NCBI RefSeq assembly: GCF_039537985.1
Contig: NZ_BAABBN010000004.1
Coordinates: 868,001 to 932,000, forward strand
Source: Litoribacillus peritrichatus
GTDB lineage: Bacteria > Pseudomonadota > Gammaproteobacteria > Pseudomonadales > Litoribrevibacteraceae
Length of the DNA: 64,000 nt
Direction: 5' to 3'
Made by a program: the position numbers and the translations under genes
Notes under the pieces: generated by a model
The model's input: only the letters and a program-made list of their open reading frames with translations
Told to the model about the DNA's origin: nothing
Database searches by the model: none
Shown here: positions 25,224-32,555 of the stretch, piece after piece
Numbering within the stretch: the first letter of the stretch is position 1
How the letters are laid out: each line of letters opens with the position of its first letter

Positions 25224-26411
25224 ATGTTGAAAACGCAATCAAATACGGATCAATTCCATAGACTCAGATTGTCCGATGTTGACCCCTTAACAGCGGACAG
25301 TGTGATGTTAACGTTTGAAGTGCCTGAGCACTTAAAAACCGCCTATCAGTTTATACCGGGCCAGTATTTAACGTTAAGACAGCGGATTGAAGGCAGCCTT
25401 ATTTCCAGGTGTTATTCAATTTGCAGTTCGCCATCAGAAGACAAACTCAGCGTGGCCATAAGGAAGATTGACTCTGGGTGCTTTTCGAATTTTGCCGTGG
25501 ATAAGCTAGCAGTGAATGATGAACTTGAAGTGTTAACTCCCTCAGGGCGTTTTCAGCTCGTTCCTAAGCAGGCTAATCCTCATACCGCCTGTTATGTGGG
25601 CGTGGCCGGAGGCAGTGGTATCACCCCGATTATGTCGATGATTCAAACGTTGCTCAGCCAAAACACAAACAACCAGTTCGTTCTTTTTTACGCCAACCGC
25701 TCGAAACAGACCATGATGTTTCGGCGGCAGCTACTGCGACTTCAGGAGCAGTACAAAGCGCGTTTTTTTCTGATGCCTTTTTTTACTGAGGAGGGTGATG
25801 ATGAAAATATGATTCACCATACCATCGCATTATCTCTCAAAGGTAATCTGGATATTGAGTTGACCGCAGACCTGTTAAATAAGCGTAAAGCCAAGGTGGA
25901 TGTGTTACCGGACTTAAATCAGGCGGAGGGCTGGTATTTATGTGGCCCTCAAACAATGACAGAACGAGTGCAAGAGGTGTTGGCGGTGAACAGGGTCAGC
26001 AAATCGAAGGTTCATCGGGAGTTGTTTTTTGTTCCTGAAGCTAGGCTTGAAAAAGACGTTCAGCAAGCAGGAGGGGAAGATGAAAATTTCACGGAGAATG
26101 GATCGCAACTGAGCCAGAACAATGTTCAGAAGGCGTTAAAAGTGAGCGTGATTCATGGCGATCAGACGTTAAATTTCAATTGGAATCCAGAGTATGAATT
26201 TATATTGAATCAAGCATTGGAACTTAAAGAGGATTTACCTCACGCCTGCCAGTTTGGGGCGTGTGGCACATGCAAAGCGAAGGTCGTGAAAGGGCGTGTT
26301 CGCATGAAGGAGAACATGGCGCTGGATGATGACGAACTGAATCAGGGGTATGTGTTGACGTGTCAGGCGCAACCAGACTCAGAGGATGTGGTTATCCGTT
26401 ACGAAGATTAA
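25224..26411 (+). CDS. flavin/2Fe-2S ferredoxin oxidoreductase (PaaE/HmpX-type electron donor)
   Basis: About 395 residues from the ATG at 25224. Order: an FAD-binding ferredoxin-reductase barrel (SRCYSICSSP), an NAD(P) domain (GVAGGSGITPIMSMI; WYLCGPQTM), a variable linker, and a C-terminal plant-type 2Fe-2S ferredoxin with Cys342, Cys347, Cys350 and Cys380. Such proteins move electrons from NAD(P)H to oxygenases. The linker between reductase and ferredoxin is acidic (GGEDENFTENGS). The upstream PF10118 gene is the likely partner. The ribosome site (GAGAG) is weak, consistent with coupling. Confidence 0.92.
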   Translation: MLKTQSNTDQFHRLRLSDVDPLTADSVMLTFEVPEHLKTAYQFIPGQYLTLRQRIEGSLISRCYSICSSPSEDKLSVAIRKIDSGCFSNFAVDKLAVNDELEVLTPSGRFQLVPKQANPHTACYVGVAGGSGITPIMSMIQTLLSQNTNNQFVLFYANRSKQTMMFRRQLLRLQEQYKARFFLMPFFTEEGDDENMIHHTIALSLKGNLDIELTADLLNKRKAKVDVLPDLNQAEGWYLCGPQTMTERVQEVLAVNRVSKSKVHRELFFVPEARLEKDVQQAGGEDENFTENGSQLSQNNVQKALKVSVIHGDQTLNFNWNPEYEFILNQALELKEDLPHACQFGACGTCKAKVVKGRVRMKENMALDDDELNQGYVLTCQAQPDSEDVVIRYED

Positions 26412-26525
26412 AAGATGTAAGTCGTATTTGTTGCCTGAAATGAGTTGTATTGAACTGTTTAGTCTATTGATTTATAAGATATTTTAAACTTTAGGTGGCC
26501 TGAAATTGCTAATTGGTCAGCACTT

Positions 26526-26640
26526 TAATAATTATTTTTAATTCTGGTTGGAAAATATCAAAATCTTGTGCTGTTATGAATGTATTAAGGGACGGAGTGT
26601 CCTTGATATTGGCCAATATTAATTTAATAAAATAAGGAAT
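26526..26640 (+). promoter_or_regulatory. conserved leader of Gly-rich gene 1: GGA hairpin and TTGGCCAA palindrome
   Basis: About 115 bp are strongly similar to the region before the second Gly-rich gene (27480-27592). Shared blocks: GGTTGGAAAATA, TTGTGCTGTTAT, a small hairpin at 26587-26604 with GGA in the loop (AAGGGAC-GGAGT-GTCCTT with a bulge), and the palindrome ATATTGGCCAATAT (26606-26619), then AATAAGGAATG with the Shine-Dalgarno. In the two copies the hairpin stem changes in a compensating way, which suggests a structured RNA leader. A GGA loop plus GGA in the ribosome site is what CsrA/RsmA binds; this is inference. Confidence 0.5.
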
Positions 26641-26644
26641 GATT

Positions 26645-26914
26645 ATGAAAAAATTAGTTGCTTCAATTGCTGTAGCAATGCTGACTTTTTCACCAATGTC
26701 TTTTGCTGAAGAAGAGGCGGCCGCTGGAGGCGGTGGAGGTGGAGCAGGTGCTGGAGCAGGTGCTGGAGCAGGTGTAGGTGGTGGCGCAGGTGCTGCTGCA
26801 GGTGCTGCTGGTGCAGGCGCTGCTGCTGTAGGTGGTGCTGCTGTTGCTGTAGGCGCTTCAGTAGCTGCAGCATCAGATTCGGAAGAAACGACTATTACTA
26901 CATCTACACGCTAG
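26645..26914 (+). CDS. exported Gly/Ala-rich low-complexity protein (copy 1)
   Basis: 89 residues from the ATG at 26645, set by AAGGA 6 nt upstream. A signal peptide (MKKLVASIAVAMLTFSPMSFA) is followed by a Gly-rich block (about 28-47), an Ala-rich hydrophobic block (AAAVGGAAVAVGASVAAAS) and the invariant tail SDSEETTITTSTR. The DNA is full of GGTGCTG-like triplet repeats. The function is unknown; size and composition suggest a secreted structural or surface peptide. Its partner at 27597 has the same head, same last 35 or so residues and a different Gly-rich segment. It is followed by its own terminator. Confidence 0.75.
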   Translation: MKKLVASIAVAMLTFSPMSFAEEEAAAGGGGGGAGAGAGAGAGVGGGAGAAAGAAGAGAAAVGGAAVAVGASVAAASDSEETTITTSTR

Positions 26915-26920
26915 TAAACC

Positions 26921-26950
26921 AAAAAAGGGGTTTCCAAAAACCCCTTTGTT
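26921..26950 (+). terminator. rho-independent terminator
   Basis: AAAGGGGTTT-CC-AAAAACCCCTTT followed by GTTTG forms a strong stem 7 bp after the stop of Gly-rich gene 1. Confidence 0.8.
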
Positions 26951-26996
26951 TGTCTGTTTAGACTTTCTTTACTTTTTAGATTCCGATAGTCAATGC

Positions 26997-27267
26997 TTAA
27001 GGAACCTCTGAACAAGTCCGCTCTAGTTCAGCGGGCGCTAGAAAAACGTTAGAACAAGGCGAGCTTCGTAGAGAATGTCTAGACCTTTTCAAGAAGTTCA
27101 ACACAGTTATAACGTTTTTAAAGCCCCGCCCTTCGGGGCCTTAAGAGAAATGCCTCTTTTTTGTTGCGGCTTTTTGACGTAACCCGTTATGCCTTCAAAA
27201 CCGCGCCTCAAATAGACATTTCTCTTATAGGCCTGAGCAGAGAGGGACTTACTCGGAGGTTCCTTAA
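26997..27267. mobile_element. 263-bp MITE with TTAA target duplication
   Basis: The element runs 27001-27263 and is flanked on both sides by TTAA (26997-27000, 27264-27267). Its terminal inverted repeats start GGAACCTC and match over about 19 bp with three mismatches (GGAACCTCTGAACAAGTCC against GGAACCTCCGAGTAAGTCC). It has no coding capacity. Inside are a GCCCCG-CCCTT-CGGGGC hairpin near 27123 and an 11-bp inverted repeat TAAGAGAAATG/CATTTCTCTTA. TTAA fits the YTAR target of IS5-family elements, so an IS5-like transposase elsewhere may have moved it. Confidence 0.75.
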
Positions 27268-27344
27268 TTATTTTGATGTTGTTCTTTTTACCCCCGCCTT
27301 CTCGTGTTGATCTTTCCAGATGACTACTGATCTTTACAGATAAT

Positions 27345-27410
27345 TAAGAGTGTTATTCACTTCAGCGTCAATCATGAAAATGATGGCCTTAAGGGGCGCA
27401 CTTTGCCATT
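27345..27410 (-). pseudogene. relic of a Baeyer-Villiger monooxygenase 3' segment
   Basis: Read on the minus strand, this segment gives AIIFMIDAEVNNTLNYL and then a stop. It aligns with SIIFMIEAQVKYILNCM in the intact monooxygenase at 28007-29605. The DNA agrees at about 36 of 48 aligned positions. Only some 17 codons are recognisable. It sits upstream of Gly-rich gene 2 just as the intact gene sits downstream of it, so it looks like the remains of a duplicated copy. Confidence 0.5.
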
Positions 27411-27479
27411 GTTAATATTTTGATTTATCTGTTTTTTTATATTTTTCTTTTCTTTCGATACCCACTGATTGGCATATTC

Positions 27480-27592
27480 AAAAATAATTTTGTTCCAGGT
27501 TGGAAAATACTACGAATTTGTGCTGTTATATGCATATTAAGGCACGGAGTGTTCTTAATATTGGCCAATATTAATTAGATATAATAAGGAAT
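27480..27592 (+). promoter_or_regulatory. conserved leader of Gly-rich gene 2: GGA hairpin and 20-bp palindrome
   Basis: Second copy of the leader at 26526. It has GGTTGGAAAATA, TTGTGCTGTTAT, the hairpin CAC-GGA-GTG (27539-27556) and the perfect 20-bp palindrome TTAATATTGG/CCAATATTAA (27555-27574), then AATAAGGAATG. The palindrome may be a protein site or form an RNA stem just upstream of the ribosome site. Confidence 0.5.
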
Positions 27593-27596
27593 GACC

Positions 27597-27875
27597 ATGA
27601 AAAAATTAGTTGCTTCGATTGCAGTAGCAATGCTGGCATTGTCTTCTGCTGCATTTTCCGCTGAAGGCGCTGGCGCAGGTGCCGGTGGTGGTGCAGGCGG
27701 CGGTGCTGGAGCAGGCGCTGGTGCGGGCGCAGGCGTTGGTGGTGGCGCAGGTGCTGCTGCAGGTGCTGCAGGCGCAGGCGCTGCTGCAGTAGGTGGTGCT
27801 GCTGTTGCTGTAGGCGCTTCTGTAGCCGCTGCATCAGATTCGGAAGAAACGACTATTACTACATCTACACGCTAG
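27597..27875 (+). CDS. exported Gly/Ala-rich low-complexity protein (copy 2)
   Basis: 92 residues from the ATG at 27597 with AAGGA upstream. Its signal peptide (MKKLVASIAVAMLALSSAAFS) matches copy 1 over the first 13 residues. The Gly-rich block is longer and made of GAGAGGG-type steps, and the rest, from GVGGGAGAAAGAAG to SDSEETTITTSTR, is identical to copy 1. Conservation of both ends with drift in the middle implies selection on the tail or gene conversion. Function unknown. A strong terminator follows. Confidence 0.75.
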   Translation: MKKLVASIAVAMLALSSAAFSAEGAGAGAGGGAGGGAGAGAGAGAGVGGGAGAAAGAAGAGAAAVGGAAVAVGASVAAASDSEETTITTSTR

Positions 27876-27881
27876 TAGTCT

Positions 27882-27911
27882 AAAAAGGGGCTTGTTGGAG
27901 CCCCTTTTTTT
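27882..27911 (+). terminator. rho-independent terminator
   Basis: AAAAAGGGGCT-TGTTGG-AGCCCCTTTTTTT, a perfect stem with a T-tract, directly follows Gly-rich gene 2. Confidence 0.88.
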
Positions 27912-27937
27912 ATTGTCATAAATTTTCCTCTCAAAAT

Positions 27938-27962
27938 GAAAAAAGCCCGTCAAAAGACAGGC
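27938..27962 (-). terminator. rho-independent terminator of the monooxygenase gene
   Basis: On the minus strand GCCTGTC-TTTT-GACGGGC is followed by TTTTTTC. The stem has one G-T pair. It lies 45 bp after the monooxygenase stop codon. Confidence 0.75.
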
Positions 27963-28006
27963 AAATGGTTGGTATTACTCGGTTTCACTGTTTAAACGTA
28001 TATTTT

Positions 28007-29605
28007 TTAAGTCAGTTCCGTCGCTACTTCTGTGTTTTCTTTATTTCTTTTCATCTTTGATTTAGTTTCTGAAACTCGGTTACGGTGTTGGTCTTTACGC
28101 TGCTCTTGTGATTGGCCTAACTGAGTGAATACATAGTCTGACACTTTGATGTTTAAAGTTTCTAGCCAGAACTTCCATGTGGATTTTGGCCAAACGGCGA
28201 TGTTTCGACCATCTTCTTGTTGATACCAGCTTTTACAGCCCGTCGACCAGACCGTCTGCTTCATTAATTTCTGTAGGTGGGTATTGAATTGCAACTGTGC
28301 ATCTTCTTTGACCGTCATATAATCCGACTGTCGATGTTCAATTGCTTTCATGCAGTTAAGAATGTATTTCACCTGGGCTTCAATCATGAAGATGATGGAG
28401 TTGTGTCCAAGCCCGGAATTGGGGCCAATGAGCATCCATAAGTTTGGGTAGCCGGCAACTGAGGTGCCGTAATAGGCTTCTGCGCAGTCTTTCCAATCTG
28501 TTCGTAAGTCTCTGCCTTCAAGGCCTTTGAGCTCAAAATCGCGCATATAGATTCTTGGGTCAACCACAAAGCCCGTCCCGAGGATTATGCAGTCAACAGC
28601 GCGCTCTTTGCCATCGGCAGTGATTATGCTGTTTTCTTTAATCTCTTTAATACCTTCCGTCACCAGTTCAACGTTTTTACGATTAAACATCGGGTAATAC
28701 TTGTTCGAAATTAAAATACGCTTGCAGCCAATGGTGTAATTCGGTGTGAGTCGGCTGGCAGTGACTTTGTCTTTGACCTGGAATCGAATCAACCCTTTCG
28801 CAAGCATGCTCAATGATTTAGCCAGTGATGGATTGAAAATTGGCCAGACTCTGGCTTCATTCGTCCAGTACAAACGATATCGATGGAGTTTACGCCAACC
28901 GGGAATGTGCTTGAACGCTGTTTTTTCGACGCGCCAGTACTTTCTGTCGTCACGAGGAAGTACCCAAGCAGGCGTTCGCTGAAAGACATCCAGCTGATTC
29001 ACTTTCGGCGCAATTTCAGGGCAATATTGAATGGCACTGCCTCCGGTGCCAATTGAGGCGACATTTTTACCCGTGAGATCATAATCATGATCCCATTGGG
29101 CAGAGTGAAACACCTTTCCTTGGAAGTTTTTCAGACCTTTGATGTTTGGAATCTCCGGTACATGCAGAGGCCCAGAGGCTAATATAAAGTGTTTACAGTG
29201 GTAGATTATGCCTGTGTGTGTCTTGATTACCCACTCACCAATGTTTTCGTTGAATACAGCAGAGACCACCTCCTGGTGGAATTGACAGTGTTTTCGTATG
29301 TCGTATTTGGCTGTGGTCTCCAGGAGGTATTGTTGAATTTCATGCCATGGAGCGTACCTTTTTGACCAATGATTGTTGGGGGAAAACGAAAACGAATACA
29401 TGTGTGATTGAACATCGCAAGCGCATCCAGGGTAAGAGTTATCACGCCAAGTCCCTCCGACATCGTGACTTTTTTCAAGAATGAAGAAGTTATTCTTCCC
29501 TTGTTCTTTGAGTTGTATTGCCATGCACAGGCCTCCGAATCCGGCACCAGCAATGATAACTTCTTTACATATGGGGGAATCTCGGTGTGGCGTTTGTACT
29601 GTCAT
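28007..29605 (-). CDS. flavin-containing Baeyer-Villiger-type monooxygenase
   Basis: A 532-residue class B flavoprotein monooxygenase. FAD motif GAGFGG is at 20-25, the Baeyer-Villiger fingerprint FQGKVFHSAQWD at 161-172, and the NADPH motif GTGGSA at 187-192. These enzymes insert oxygen into ketones to give esters or lactones using NADPH and O2. The C-terminus is a basic, polar tail. AGGT precedes the ATG. It lies 72 bp after the second PF10118 gene on the same strand and is probably transcribed with it. An esterase and SDR at 21.8-23.5 kb could act on its products or substrates. Confidence 0.93.
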   Translation of the reverse strand: MTVQTPHRDSPICKEVIIAGAGFGGLCMAIQLKEQGKNNFFILEKSHDVGGTWRDNSYPGCACDVQSHMYSFSFSPNNHWSKRYAPWHEIQQYLLETTAKYDIRKHCQFHQEVVSAVFNENIGEWVIKTHTGIIYHCKHFILASGPLHVPEIPNIKGLKNFQGKVFHSAQWDHDYDLTGKNVASIGTGGSAIQYCPEIAPKVNQLDVFQRTPAWVLPRDDRKYWRVEKTAFKHIPGWRKLHRYRLYWTNEARVWPIFNPSLAKSLSMLAKGLIRFQVKDKVTASRLTPNYTIGCKRILISNKYYPMFNRKNVELVTEGIKEIKENSIITADGKERAVDCIILGTGFVVDPRIYMRDFELKGLEGRDLRTDWKDCAEAYYGTSVAGYPNLWMLIGPNSGLGHNSIIFMIEAQVKYILNCMKAIEHRQSDYMTVKEDAQLQFNTHLQKLMKQTVWSTGCKSWYQQEDGRNIAVWPKSTWKFWLETLNIKVSDYVFTQLGQSQEQRKDQHRNRVSETKSKMKRNKENTEVATELT

Positions 29606-29677
29606 AAAACTACCTGTAGTGGTTCGTTTATTTCCCAGCCCGGTTTGAACTGATGTCTAAGTGTGTTCGGCTGACGA

Positions 29678-30541
29678 TCAAGCCGTAGCTTGCTGGTACT
29701 CTTTGGTAACGTCTTCAGCAAACTGGTCGAGATTATCTAAAAGTGCTCGGTTGTCTTGTTGCCATGGATGGAAGCCCGGCCGGAAATAGTCGAGCATTTC
29801 GATGGATATTTTTCTTAGAGCGCCGGGCACGCCCCACAGGTAGTTCATGCATTTACTCCATCCCTTGATCTCAAACAACTTACCGGATTTATTGACTAAA
29901 CCAAGATGAAAAGGAATGACCAAAGACCAGAAAACAGTGTGGGTGAGGATATTAATACCAACGCGAATGGGGTAGCGCAGAGGGTTGGATGCCATGACAT
30001 CGTTCCAGACGTCATAGGCGACACCTTTATGCTCGATTTCTTCCATGGCGTGCCATAGCCAGATATTCATAAACCCTTTTTCTGAACCTTCCATGATTTT
30101 TGGCTCGACTAGCAACACATGACCCAAGCTGGCTGTCAGGTGTTCCAGTGAAATGGTAACGGCTAATTGAACTGATTTTGGGGTGACTTTCTGAGCAAAC
30201 TTGAGCAAGGCTTCGACCTGGCTCATATAGCGGTCAACGGGAAAGCCTGCTTCTATGAGTGCTTGGTTATACGCAAGATGTTCTCTGGTGTGCAGTGCTT
30301 CTTGAGCAATGAATGACTTAACGTCTTTTGTCAGTTGTGGGTCGGAGATTTTGTCTCGATAGTTATGGACACTGTCAATGAAAAACTTTTCGCCCGCTGG
30401 AAAGAAAATGGACAGCGTATTCATAAATTGCGTGAAGTGTATTCCAGCCGGATTCCAGCTATCTGCATCTTCTTTTGCAAGCTTGAATTTTAGATTCCGG
30501 CGAAGAGGAGCCACTTTATTTTTGAACTCAACCTTACTCAT
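29678..30541 (-). CDS. PF10118 'metal-dependent hydrolase' with ferritin-like diiron pattern (copy 2)
   Basis: A 287-residue paralogue of the protein at 24344. The diiron ligand pattern is again complete: E51 (AGEKFF), E81-A-L-H84, E133 (LEHLT) and E168-I-E-H171. A hydrophobic segment near residue 205 (ILTHTVFWSLVIPFHLGLV) and the C-terminal DYFRPGFHPWQ motif are shared. GAGG precedes the ATG. It heads an operon with the Baeyer-Villiger monooxygenase. No dedicated reductase lies next to it, so it may share the one at 25224. Biochemical function is unproven. Confidence 0.85.
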   Translation of the reverse strand: MSKVEFKNKVAPLRRNLKFKLAKEDADSWNPAGIHFTQFMNTLSIFFPAGEKFFIDSVHNYRDKISDPQLTKDVKSFIAQEALHTREHLAYNQALIEAGFPVDRYMSQVEALLKFAQKVTPKSVQLAVTISLEHLTASLGHVLLVEPKIMEGSEKGFMNIWLWHAMEEIEHKGVAYDVWNDVMASNPLRYPIRVGINILTHTVFWSLVIPFHLGLVNKSGKLFEIKGWSKCMNYLWGVPGALRKISIEMLDYFRPGFHPWQQDNRALLDNLDQFAEDVTKEYQQATA

Positions 30542-30586
30542 AATCGTTACCTCAATTTAAACGTGATGGTTCATTTATTTATGTGT

Positions 30587-30620
30587 CATTAATTGATGTT
30601 ACATATATAAATGTATTTTA
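30587..30620. promoter_or_regulatory. palindromic operator candidate shared by both PF10118 promoters (copy 2)
   Basis: CATTAATTGATG-TTACATATATAAATGTATTTTA repeats the motif at 24284-24320 with few changes. It is about 50 bp upstream of the second PF10118 gene. The 456-bp gap it sits in (30542-30997) also has a 7-5-7 inverted repeat (ACTGTCG-ATTGA-CGACAGT, 30657-30675) and a TATAAT box near 30875 that probably serves fadL. Confidence 0.5.
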
Positions 30621-30997
30621 TGAGTGGGCGTTATTCAAGCAAAAACAAGATAGATTACTGTCGATTGACGACAGTTCATTGGTTTAAGTGTCTTTTGAAA
30701 GAGAAACAGGAGGATTAAATACGTTTTATCTGAAGGAAATTTGATGATTTTTGATTTGGCACTTGTTAAGGACTGTCCGGAAATTTTACTCAGTTAGTTA
30801 GCTTTTTGATGAAATCAGACAGTAATTTGGTGAAATCCGTCACAATTTTCTCGTATTTCTATCTTTACATCGTATAATCGCGTTCGCACGTTCAGCGAAG
30901 TCTCTAAAAATAAATCTAATCTCTTGAAGTGTTTGAAATTTATACACTTCTCGCCTGAGCATCACTCCACATTATAAGAAGTAAGGTAGTTTGTGGT

Positions 30998-32341
30998 ATG
31001 AATCACAGAGAAAAAAGGATTACAAAACTAGCCAGTGCAATTTCATTAGCGTGTGTTCCATCGCTGTCTTTTGCTGCCGGTTATGCACTTAATGAGCAAA
31101 GCGCGTCCGCTATGGGCACTGCCAACGCAGGTGCTGCCGCTAACCCGGAAAACGCCACCGTTCTTTTCTTTAACCCGGCCGGTATCAGCCAGCTTGACAA
31201 ACCTCAAGTGTCTTTCGGTGCAGCTTATATCGAAGTCTCAACGGATTTTGAAGGTACTGCTGTTGATACGATTGGCCGACCAGTGGATGGTACTAATGGT
31301 GGCGAATTTGTGGACCCTGCCATCATCCCTAACTTATACGCAACCATGCCAATCAATGAAAACTGGTCTGCGGGTATTGGTATTTTTGCACCGTTTGGGG
31401 TTGCAGGCGATTACGATTCTGAGTTTGTGGGTCGCTTTATGGCAGACGAAACTGAATTGAAAGCCATTGCTATTCAACCTACTGTTGCCTATAAGTTCAA
31501 TGACGTTTGGTCTGTGGGTTTAGGCATTGACTTCGTTCATGCCGAAGGAACATTAACCAAGTTTCAGGATTATTCGGGGACTGGTTTACCTCCTGCTCTT
31601 TTAAAAGAAGGACACTTCGATGTTGAAGGCGACGATGAAGCCATTGGCTGGAACTTTGGTATTTTATATCAACCAACCAACTCAACAACAGTCGGCTTGA
31701 ACTACCGTTCTAAAATAGACATTGAGCTGGAAGGTGAGGCGACGTTAACGAATGTACCGGGGCAAGCCGCAACATTGGAAGAGAAAGCGAAAGTACCGCT
31801 TACTTTGCCTGAAAGTGCAACGATCAGCTTGAAGCACTTGATTAATGACCAATGGACTGTGTATGCCGGTGCAACCTGGACGCGTTGGTCTCAGTTTGAA
31901 AACCTGGACATTTTCAGCCGTGAAGATGGCGGTTTGATTTCAGCGTCAGCAAGTCTTAAATACGGCAAAGAAGGCATGATTGGTCACGTCCCTGAAAAGT
32001 GGACAAATACCTGGGCGGTGTCTGCGGGTGTTTCATATGCGTTTACTCAGAACTTCATGCTTAAAGCAGGTTACGCGTTTGACGAGTCGCCAATTCAAAA
32101 AGAATACCGTACGGCGCGTGTTCCTGCGACTGACCGTAATTGGCTAACGGTAGGTGCCCAGTACAAGATGGAAGGCGATTGGGTCATCGACGGCGCGTTT
32201 GGTTATTTGATCATTGATGACATCGACGTTGATGAGCACGAATACCGCGTGGATGGTACTCAAATAGGCGCTTCAAACCTGAAAGGTACTTATGAAGTCA
32301 GTGCTTATGGTTTGGCTGTGCAGCTAACCAAGAGTTTTTAA
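30998..32341 (+). CDS. fadL: FadL/OmpP1-family outer-membrane transporter
   Basis: A 447-residue outer-membrane beta-barrel. The signal peptide (ISLACVPSLSFAAG) is followed by the FadL N-terminal hatch pattern GYALNEQSASAMGTANAG and NPAGISQL, and it ends in an aromatic-terminated strand (VQLTKSF). FadL proteins let long-chain fatty acids or hydrophobic hydrocarbons cross the outer membrane by lateral diffusion. Its place beside the PF10118 and monooxygenase genes fits uptake of a lipid or hydrocarbon substrate. It has its own promoter region and a hairpin downstream. Confidence 0.92.
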   Translation: MNHREKRITKLASAISLACVPSLSFAAGYALNEQSASAMGTANAGAAANPENATVLFFNPAGISQLDKPQVSFGAAYIEVSTDFEGTAVDTIGRPVDGTNGGEFVDPAIIPNLYATMPINENWSAGIGIFAPFGVAGDYDSEFVGRFMADETELKAIAIQPTVAYKFNDVWSVGLGIDFVHAEGTLTKFQDYSGTGLPPALLKEGHFDVEGDDEAIGWNFGILYQPTNSTTVGLNYRSKIDIELEGEATLTNVPGQAATLEEKAKVPLTLPESATISLKHLINDQWTVYAGATWTRWSQFENLDIFSREDGGLISASASLKYGKEGMIGHVPEKWTNTWAVSAGVSYAFTQNFMLKAGYAFDESPIQKEYRTARVPATDRNWLTVGAQYKMEGDWVIDGAFGYLIIDDIDVDEHEYRVDGTQIGASNLKGTYEVSAYGLAVQLTKSF

Positions 32342-32374
32342 GGAATGAGTCGATAATTCTCGATTCAATTCTTC

Positions 32375-32400
32375 TTCGCCTCAAATTCTTTTGGGGCGAA
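32375..32400 (+). terminator. hairpin after fadL
   Basis: TTCGCCTC and GGGGCGAA pair with one mismatch around an AT-rich loop, 34 bp after the fadL stop. No T-tract, so termination is uncertain. Confidence 0.4.
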
Positions 32401-32555
32401 CATCTAGCCCCGGCCTTTCTTAATATTCTGCGATCAATTTGAAATAATTTTTTCAGCTTAATGGAGAGTTATTTGTTACTCTGATATACATAAAATTTAG
32501 GCACGGTGTATTGTTTGTTACAATGAATTTTCCAAGCAGGAAATAGGAATTTCAA

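Noticed and set aside
26645..26873. Long minus-strand frames rich in Gln, Leu and His opposite both Gly-rich genes
   Set aside because: They are the mirror of GGTGCTG-type repeats in the Gly/Ala codons, lack ribosome sites, and the plus-strand proteins have signal peptides and terminators.
26700..27870. CRISPR-like array in the repetitive stretch of the Gly-rich genes
   Set aside because: The repeats are codon-level Gly/Ala repeats with no unique spacers and no cas genes nearby.
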